Of a stretch of DNA of 22,218 bases, positions 15,307 through 20,577 are shown in pieces. The position numbers and the translations under genes were made by a program. The stretch spans positions 1-22,218 of the forward strand of contig NVSR01000030.1 of assembly GCA_002401295.1 (NCBI GenBank), read 5' to 3'. The notes under the pieces are model-generated. The model was not told the DNA's origin, ran no database searches, and worked only from the letters and a program-made list of their open reading frames with translations. This stretch comes from SAR324 cluster bacterium. Its GTDB lineage: Bacteria; SAR324; XYD2-FULL-50-16. Positions within the stretch are counted from its first letter, which is position 1, and every line of letters starts with the position of its first letter.

Positions 15307-16452
15307 TTATTTCTGATAATTCTGCCGGTAAAGTTGAGCAAAGTGTTTAAAACGACCTTCAGAACGTTCAAAAAAATATTTGTAAGACCCACAAAAATGA
15401 TTATGCCCCCTGTCTTTGGGGTCTCGAACTCGATCCTTTACACAGCCACCGTAACACTGCTTTAGCCATTTACACTCTAGACATTCGGGGCCCAGGTCGG
15501 ATTTTTGTTTACCAAGAGCCGCATAGGAAGTTGAGTGAAATACTGTGTTTAAATCTATTTCATGCAAGTTGCCCAGCCTGGTATCTGCTTCAACAAGATA
15601 GTCACAAGAAAACATATCACCATTATGTTCGACAACTAAATAATCACTGCATTCTTTTTGAAAAATACAATGATCTGCGGACATTCCCAAAGATTTTTTA
15701 ATCAGAGAATCAAAAAAACGGATAGATGTCTTTTGCTTGAGCTGTTTAAAATCAAAATCTTTAATCCATAGGTTGAAAAGTTTATCCAAAAAACGACCAT
15801 ATCCCTGCTCACTGACTGAAAATGGAGCCGCTTCCTCGGGTTTTTGTGGATTGTTTTCTACTACAGGCATAAATTGCATATAAGTGAAGCCAGTTTTCTT
15901 TAAAAAATTATAAATGCTTTTGGGATATCTTGCCGAGTAATTATTGACCGTTGTTAAGGCATTGACCTCTACTCCCTTACTTAAGAGGAGTTTTGCATTC
16001 TCAAAAACACGTTTGTAGGTCCCGTTGCCCTTGCTGTCTTTACGATAGCGGTCATGGATATGTTCCGGTCCATCCAAAGAGATGCCAACTAGATATTTTT
16101 CTCGCTTGAAGAAGTCAGCCCACTCCTCATTCAGGAGAATACCATTAGTTTGAAAGGCATTTAAGTAAGGTTTTCCCTTTGAATGAAAACGTTGGATTGT
16201 AGCCACATTTTTGAAAAAATCTAAGCCCGCCAAAGTTGGTTCACCACCATGCCAGGTAAAAGTCGGTATATCCGAACAATTGAACATCTCGACAATGATT
16301 TTTTTAAGTGTGGCTGTACTCATGCGATGAGTAGCAGGTGAGCCTTCATAAAGCTGCTGTTTCTCGAGGTAGAAACAGTAATCACAGCGAATGTTGCAAA
16401 AGGAGCCAACCGGCTTGATGATAATACTTCTCTGTAAATTATTGTGGTGCAT
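15307..16452 (-). CDS. radical SAM/SPASM protein, anaerobic sulfatase maturase-like
   Basis: 381 residues. The radical SAM motif CNIRCDYC has Cys19, Cys23 and Cys26 for the SAM-binding [4Fe-4S] cluster, then HGGEPTL (68-74) for SAM. The SPASM region has eight cysteines (262, 268, 283, 324, 327, 333, 337, 354) with the spacing of C. perfringens anSME, which bind two auxiliary clusters, and Asp284 follows Cys283 as the proposed catalytic Asp does there. anSMEs oxidise an active-site Cys or Ser of a sulfatase to formylglycine. No sulfatase is visible in this window, so the target may be elsewhere or a different peptide. It heads the minus-strand run and faces the 793-bp regulatory region. The MHHNNLQRS start has no clear Shine-Dalgarno. 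Confidence 0.9.
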   Translation of the reverse strand: MHHNNLQRSIIIKPVGSFCNIRCDYCFYLEKQQLYEGSPATHRMSTATLKKIIVEMFNCSDIPTFTWHGGEPTLAGLDFFKNVATIQRFHSKGKPYLNAFQTNGILLNEEWADFFKREKYLVGISLDGPEHIHDRYRKDSKGNGTYKRVFENAKLLLSKGVEVNALTTVNNYSARYPKSIYNFLKKTGFTYMQFMPVVENNPQKPEEAAPFSVSEQGYGRFLDKLFNLWIKDFDFKQLKQKTSIRFFDSLIKKSLGMSADHCIFQKECSDYLVVEHNGDMFSCDYLVEADTRLGNLHEIDLNTVFHSTSYAALGKQKSDLGPECLECKWLKQCYGGCVKDRVRDPKDRGHNHFCGSYKYFFERSEGRFKHFAQLYRQNYQK

Positions 16453-16471
16453 TAATTATATAGGTGATTTT

Positions 16472-16482
16472 TATACTGTATA
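16472..16482. promoter_or_regulatory. palindrome upstream of the radical SAM/SPASM gene
   Basis: TATACTGTATA is a perfect inverted repeat around a single central T, 20 bp upstream of ATG 16452, where a promoter -10 region or operator would be expected. Candidate site for the ArsR-type regulator; short and AT-rich, so chance is possible. Confidence 0.35.
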
Positions 16483-16674
16483 GCGAGATTTGATTGATGA
16501 AAACATTAGCACTATGTGGGTATGATGAGTCGTGCGATGCCCTGGAATGATTAGTGGTTTTTATAGGAAGTGACAGTAAACTAATCAGGGGGCAGAAACA
16601 AGTGAAAAATAAACAAGTGAAAAAATAAACCTGCCTAACTTTGTGAGAATTTATTGAATACCATCTTTCGCTAA

Positions 16675-16751
16675 GGGATATTTTCTTCTAAGGTGTCGGT
16701 CTCGTCGCTCCGCTCCTTAGTCCGACCTACGTATGGGATGTTTTCTTCTAA
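16675..16751. repeat. REP-like palindromic element flanked by 17-bp direct repeats
   Basis: GGGATATTTTCTTCTAA (16675-16691) recurs as GGGATGTTTTCTTCTAA (16735-16751), 60 bp apart, with one mismatch. Between them lies a GC-richer segment bounded by GTCGG (16695-16699) and CCGAC (16722-16726), with the CTCCGCTCC-type core seen in many intergenic REP-like elements. The flanking repeats could be target duplication or remnants of a tandem unit. Confidence 0.5.
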
Positions 16752-16782
16752 CTCCCTAAGAAATGGGTACTATTAAAATCAT

Positions 16783-16822
16783 TTGACAGGAAAAAGGTTT
16801 ACAATTAATAAATAATTGTAAA
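16783..16822 (+). promoter_or_regulatory. rightward promoter with operator-like inverted repeat
   Basis: TTGACA (16783-16788), 17 bp, TAATAA (16806-16811). A perfect 10-bp inverted repeat, arms TTTACAATTA and TAATTGTAAA around ATAAA (16798-16822), covers the -10 box, the usual position of a repressor operator. The promoter would give a leader of about 430 nt before the chorismate lyase gene. Confidence 0.5.
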
Positions 16823-16947
16823 TAGTCTATAAGTCGGGTGTACTCAAGAGGTGACAGATTTACCCCACCAGTAACATTTAAACACACTAGCTTACATTAT
16901 TGACTAATGAAATTTAGCTGTCGGTAAGTTGACCCCTTTAGGTGGGG

Positions 16948-17046
16948 ATGGATCGTATCGGTAGACTTGCCCCTTGTTTTTTGCCCACTCACTACTATTT
17001 TGCGAGTAAGGATTGGGATAGTAGTATCATGGTGAAAAATCATTAG
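16948..17046 (+). CDS. possible 32-aa leader peptide or small protein
   Basis: ATG 16948 opens a 32-codon frame ending TAG 17044-17046; the peptide opens MDRIGRLAPCFLPTHYY and contains one Cys. AGGTGG just before it could act as a ribosome site, and CCCCACC at 16863-16869 is complementary to GGTGGGG (16941-16947). It is in the leader of the chorismate lyase gene. No homology is recognised; a chance ORF is at least as likely. Confidence 0.2.
   Translation: MDRIGRLAPCFLPTHYYFASKDWDSSIMVKNH
16991..17025. repeat. 8-bp inverted repeat with 19-nt loop
   Basis: ACTACTAT (16991-16998) and ATAGTAGT (17018-17025) are perfect inverted arms. In the leader transcript they could form a hairpin; as DNA they could be a binding site. 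Confidence 0.35.
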
Positions 17047-17090
17047 ATTAGAAACCAAGATTGTAGTGACAATTTAGTGGGGAGGGATGC

Positions 17091-17106
17091 TGTCACTCGA
17101 GTGACA
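17091..17106. promoter_or_regulatory. 16-bp perfect palindrome, candidate operator
   Basis: TGTCACTCGAGTGACA reads the same on both strands, 140 bp before the chorismate lyase gene. Its half GTGACA also occurs at 16570, 16851 and 17066 in the same gap, so a dimeric regulator with several half-sites is plausible. Confidence 0.5.
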
Positions 17107-17245
17107 TTTGATAGAGGGAAAAATTGTGAAAGCCTGGTTATTTGGTGATGTACTCCTTAAAAAATTACAGTCTATTTTTCCCCCTACTTGATTTATAAAA
17201 TAAACCCTCTATTCCAAATGACATCGTACTTTTCAAATTAAGAAA

Positions 17246-17839
17246 ATGTTTGACACTCTACCCTTAGAAAGTACTGTATGCGATAGGTCTATTTGCGAAG
17301 CTAGTACGGAAATAGCACTGGATCAAAAAAAAGTAATTGATTTTAGCCAGCTGAGTCCGATACAGAGGATTATTCTGGCAACGGATGGTACCTTAACCAG
17401 AGTATTAGAAGCTTATCTCTCTGAGAAGATTTGCCTTGCTAAAATCTCTGAAGAAATGTTTAAGCTCACTCAGGAGATCACGCCTTTAAATGCCTCCATT
17501 GGAACAGAGGTAATCAAGAGAAAAGTACTCCTACAAGGGGAACTAAGCAAAAAAAATTGGCTTTACGCGGAATCCATCATAGTATTGGACCGGCTGGAGG
17601 AAAAGCATAAATATAAGTTGCTTAATTCACGGCAAACGATTGGGCGCTTGTGGTTGGAGCATAGGCTGGAAACCTTTAAAGAAGCTGTTGCATCTCAAAA
17701 GGAAGAGGCTGCTGGATTAGAGAAATACTTCGAAATTAACAGCAGTGATCAGATGCTTAGTCGTACTTATCGGGTGTTTTCCGGGAGAATGCCAATTATG
17801 CTGATTACAGAAAAGTTCCCCGATAGTTACTTTACTTGA
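17246..17839 (+). CDS. chorismate pyruvate-lyase family protein (DUF98), 4-hydroxybenzoate forming
   Basis: 197 residues. It matches the DUF98 chorismate lyase family (as in Mycobacterium Rv2949c) rather than E. coli UbiC: LSPIQRIILATDGTLTRVLEA (36-56), VLLQGE (94-99), YAESIIVLDRL (107-117), IGRLWLEHRLET (132-143), RTYRVFSGRMPIMLITEKFP (173-192). The reaction is chorismate to 4-hydroxybenzoate and pyruvate in the cytoplasm. In Mycobacterium the product primes phenolic glycolipids; elsewhere it feeds quinones. Here it is followed by a free ACP and, further on, a FAAL, pointing to secondary metabolism. ATG 17246 lacks a strong Shine-Dalgarno. I am sure of the family, less so of the product use. 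Confidence 0.85.
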   Translation: MFDTLPLESTVCDRSICEASTEIALDQKKVIDFSQLSPIQRIILATDGTLTRVLEAYLSEKICLAKISEEMFKLTQEITPLNASIGTEVIKRKVLLQGELSKKNWLYAESIIVLDRLEEKHKYKLLNSRQTIGRLWLEHRLETFKEAVASQKEEAAGLEKYFEINSSDQMLSRTYRVFSGRMPIMLITEKFPDSYFT

Positions 17840-17916
17840 TTTATTTTGTTGTGAATGTTTCGCTATTTCTTTATATGTTTAACAGAAAAACACTCCTTTA
17901 CTGTTGATAAACTGGT

Positions 17917-17945
17917 TTGATCGTTAACTCAAATTAATATATTAA
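17917..17945 (+). promoter_or_regulatory. possible promoter of the ACP gene
   Basis: TTGATC (17917-17922), 17 bp, TATTAA (17940-17945), 25 bp before ATG 17971. The -10 lies at the end of the 12-bp palindrome TTAATATATTAA (17934-17945). Both boxes match 4/6. Confidence 0.35.
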
Positions 17946-17970
17946 AATAAGCACTTAAAGTGGTATTCAT

Positions 17971-18234
17971 ATGAAAAACAATATAACTGACCAACTGAAG
18001 CAACTCATCTCTACGGAGTTGGATTTAAATATATCTCCAGAGGATATTGATGAAAATATGTCCTTATTTGAAGATGGAATTGGTCTTGATTCTGTAGCAA
18101 TTGTTGAATTGATTACTTTAGTCGAAGGGCACTTTAAATTTAGATTTTCTGATGACGAACTTGGGATTGAGCCTTTTAAAAATATAAGTACCTTAGCTCA
18201 TTTTGTTACGGGAAAATTAGAAATACAGAGTTAA
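17971..18234 (+). CDS. free acyl carrier protein
   Basis: 87 residues, the size of a stand-alone ACP. The phosphopantetheine site is GIGLDSVAIVELI, with Ser41 as the attachment residue (D-S-V in place of the common D-S-L). The sequence is acidic and helical, with the usual helix I (ITDQLKQLISTEL) and helix III (FKNISTLAHFVTGKL). It lies 131 bp after the chorismate lyase gene and about 75 bp before the radical SAM gene, all rightward. It is not near fab genes, so it probably serves a dedicated pathway, loaded by one of the ligases in the cluster. The gene is noticeably AT-rich. Confidence 0.9.
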   Translation: MKNNITDQLKQLISTELDLNISPEDIDENMSLFEDGIGLDSVAIVELITLVEGHFKFRFSDDELGIEPFKNISTLAHFVTGKLEIQS

Positions 18235-18310
18235 TAAAACGGCTCCTTCTTTGGAAGCAAGTCTGGAAGTGCCATGCTTTTTGAAAAACTTATGACTGTT
18301 GAGAAAACTC

Positions 18311-19591
18311 ATGAATACGGAACTACAGAAAACCCCGCTTAAGCCATCTAGAAAAGGGTTTATCACCAACTATCCAGCGTTTCGACATTGGAGAAAAGAG
18401 GCAGGGGAAAATTTTTTAGCGAGAGACCCGTTAAATATTTATGTTCACATTCCCTTTTGTATCCAGCGATGTGATTATTGCTACTACAAAACAATCAACT
18501 TGAAAGGCAAAGACAAAAACAAGAAAATTGATGAGTACATTGATGGACTGTGTAAAGAAATCGAGATGGCATCAAAGTACTTCTCTTTGAAAGATCGCCT
18601 TGTAACAACAATTTATTTTGGTGGTGGTACTCCAACACTATTGAACGGTGATCAGTTTCATAAAATTTATGATGCACTCAACAAGAATTTGACCTTCAGC
18701 CAGGACCTGGAATTTACAGTTGAAGCTGAGCCTGTCACCCTGACCGCCAAAAAGGCAGAAGCCTTAAAAGCTATGGGCGTCAATCGGATCAGCATGGGAG
18801 TGCAGTCACTGCACGATGATATTATTAAAAAGTCGAATCGTTTAGATACGGAAAAAAAGGTATTAAAAACGATTGATATTGCTAAAAGCACCGGCGCCTC
18901 TATCAATATCGATTTACTGAGTGGGATGGCGGGAGAAACCCAGGAAACATGGTCCCATACCATCAAACGGGCCTTATCCATCGATGTGGAGAGTATTACT
19001 ATCTATAAGATGGAGCTTTATGCGAATACGGAATATTATCAGTCCATTCGTAATGATACCCTGCAGTTGCCTTCTCATGAACAAGAACTTGAGTTTATGA
19101 AATATGCGTTGGATGAAACGGAACAGGCGGAATATTATCCCTGGAGTTTCTTTACTTTTACCAAACAGGGAAAGTATCCGCATATTGCAGCGCCCAGTAT
19201 TTGGCGTGGTGATGATTGTTATTCCTTTGGTGTTTCTTCTTTTGGACGTATGGGGGATTATTTATACCAAAATACGAACGAACTGAGTAACTATTTGGGT
19301 GCCATTAATGAGGGTAAATTACCACTTGTTCGCGGCCACTACCTCACCAGCTTGGACCAAATGGTGAGAGCGATTCAGTTAGAATTGAAATTGATCAGTT
19401 TCAACTTGGTAGCCTTCCGGAAAAAATTTGGATTTAGTTTGGAGTCATTGGTAGGTCCTACACTGCAGCTGTTGGTTGAAGAAGGGTATATCACTCTATC
19501 CGAAGAAGAGTTGAAATTAACCGGTAAAGGGATTCTGTATGGTGATTTTACGGCTAAAATCATCAGTAATGCTTTGACAAAATTGAAGTAA
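18311..19591 (+). CDS. HemN/HemW-family radical SAM enzyme
   Basis: 426 residues from ATG 18311 (a TTG at 18299 is also in frame). YVHIPFCIQRCDYC (44-57) is the HemN-type motif with Cys50, Cys54 and Cys57 of the [4Fe-4S] cluster. GGGTPT (104-109) binds SAM, and EAEP ... GVNRISMGVQS is the usual next block. A C-terminal HemN_C-like part (PSIWRGDDCYSFGVSSFG) ends in a winged helix-like region. The family includes coproporphyrinogen dehydrogenase HemN, the heme chaperone HemW and class C radical SAM methyltransferases and cyclopropanases that act on natural products. Next to an ACP, chorismate lyase and FAAL, a biosynthetic role is more likely than heme synthesis, but that is inference. Confidence 0.87.
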   Translation: MNTELQKTPLKPSRKGFITNYPAFRHWRKEAGENFLARDPLNIYVHIPFCIQRCDYCYYKTINLKGKDKNKKIDEYIDGLCKEIEMASKYFSLKDRLVTTIYFGGGTPTLLNGDQFHKIYDALNKNLTFSQDLEFTVEAEPVTLTAKKAEALKAMGVNRISMGVQSLHDDIIKKSNRLDTEKKVLKTIDIAKSTGASINIDLLSGMAGETQETWSHTIKRALSIDVESITIYKMELYANTEYYQSIRNDTLQLPSHEQELEFMKYALDETEQAEYYPWSFFTFTKQGKYPHIAAPSIWRGDDCYSFGVSSFGRMGDYLYQNTNELSNYLGAINEGKLPLVRGHYLTSLDQMVRAIQLELKLISFNLVAFRKKFGFSLESLVGPTLQLLVEEGYITLSEEELKLTGKGILYGDFTAKIISNALTKLK

Positions 19592-19686
19592 TGTCTTGGA
19601 AAATAGAGGTGTGAGAACCTTAGCTGACAAGTCTTAAATTTTTTAGTTATCCGTTGGTTTTAATCTTGGTGGGGGTCTTTGAGGCG

Positions 19687-20346
19687 ATGTTAATTTCTTA
19701 TAGCCATAAGTTTATTTTCTTTCATATTAGTAAAGTAGCAGGTCTGAGTATTAGAGATGCTATTGAGCCATATGCAACTGAATTAGACAGATTTAAAATC
19801 CCCCGCCCGCCTAAAGAAAAAAATAATCAGCCTAATCCACTGTATAACATCTGGAAGTTCTATCTATTACACGCTAAAGCCTCGGATGCGCAAAAAGAAC
19901 TGCCTGATGAAATTTTTAACAAATTCTATAAGTTTGCCTTTGTTAGGAATCCATGGGATTGGCAGATATCGATGTACTATTTCATCTTAAAGGAAAAAAC
20001 ACATATCAGGCATCAGCTGGTCCAGTCGATGAAAGGCTTTGATGAATATTTGGAATGGGTGATTGAAACGAAAAAGCCCTTCCCTCGGGGGACTACTAAG
20101 CTGCAAAAAGAAGTAATTACTGATAGCGAAGGAAATATGTTGGTTGATTTTGTGGGGAAATTTGAAACTTTAGGGGCTGATTTTCAGCAGGTATGTCGAA
20201 CACTGGGCATAGAAGCAGCCTTACCCCACTTGAACAATACCAAGCATCGGGATTACAGGTCTTACTATAATGACAAAACGAAAAAAATGGTGGCCGAACA
20301 CTTCAAAGAAGACATTGAAACCTTTGAATATCACTTCGATTTTTGA
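19687..20346 (+). CDS. sulfotransferase family 2-like protein
   Basis: 219 residues from ATG 19687 (the frame extends to TTG 19654). The PAPS 5'-phosphosulfate loop is KFIFFHISKVAGLSI (8-22; Lys17 and Ser21 fit the K-x-A-x-x-S pattern) and the 3'-phosphate motif is FVRNPWDWQISMYYF (85-99; Arg87, Ser95). The ending NNTKHRDYRSYYNDKTKKMVAEHFKEDIETFEYHF is typical of Sulfotransfer_2. It would move sulfate from PAPS to a hydroxyl or amine of a sugar, lipid or other small molecule. No signal peptide or TM segment, so cytoplasmic. It lies 95 bp after the HemN-like gene and 231 bp before the FAAL gene. The substrate could be the product of this cluster; unproven. Confidence 0.85.
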   Translation: MLISYSHKFIFFHISKVAGLSIRDAIEPYATELDRFKIPRPPKEKNNQPNPLYNIWKFYLLHAKASDAQKELPDEIFNKFYKFAFVRNPWDWQISMYYFILKEKTHIRHQLVQSMKGFDEYLEWVIETKKPFPRGTTKLQKEVITDSEGNMLVDFVGKFETLGADFQQVCRTLGIEAALPHLNNTKHRDYRSYYNDKTKKMVAEHFKEDIETFEYHFDF

Positions 20347-20577
20347 AGGCTAAAAAGTTTACCTTTCTCATTAAACCATCTTTATTTTCCAGAGTTTTTC
20401 AGGATAAAAAACGGTGGACCAAAGATCGATTGCCCTCGGTCCTCTCTCCTGCTCTTAAGATATGATGCCAAATACCCAGGCAACGTTCATGAAAATTCTA
20501 GGTACTTTGCCATCAATATGACTCTGTAAAATCCCTAGAAAACTACAAAATAAATTGACTGATTACAGGATGCCATT

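Larger units (their letters stand above)
16453..17245. other. 793-bp gene-free region between divergent genes
   Basis: No ORF of convincing length or start lies here. It holds an 11-bp palindrome (16472-16482), a REP-like element within two 17-bp near-identical repeats (16675-16751), a TTGACA promoter with a 25-bp inverted repeat over its -10 box (16783-16822), pairing CCCCACC/GGTGGGG segments (16863-16869, 16941-16947), a long-loop inverted repeat (16991-17025), a 16-bp palindrome (17091-17106) and five GTGACA half-sites. It separates the leftward radical SAM gene from the rightward chorismate lyase gene and is probably a regulatory region, possibly with a structured leader RNA. Confidence 0.6.

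Noticed and set aside
16948..17046. The 32-codon ORF as a RiPP precursor for the radical SAM/SPASM enzyme
   Set aside because: It has one Cys, no leader-core signature and lies on the opposite strand from the maturase; kept only as a low-confidence leader ORF.
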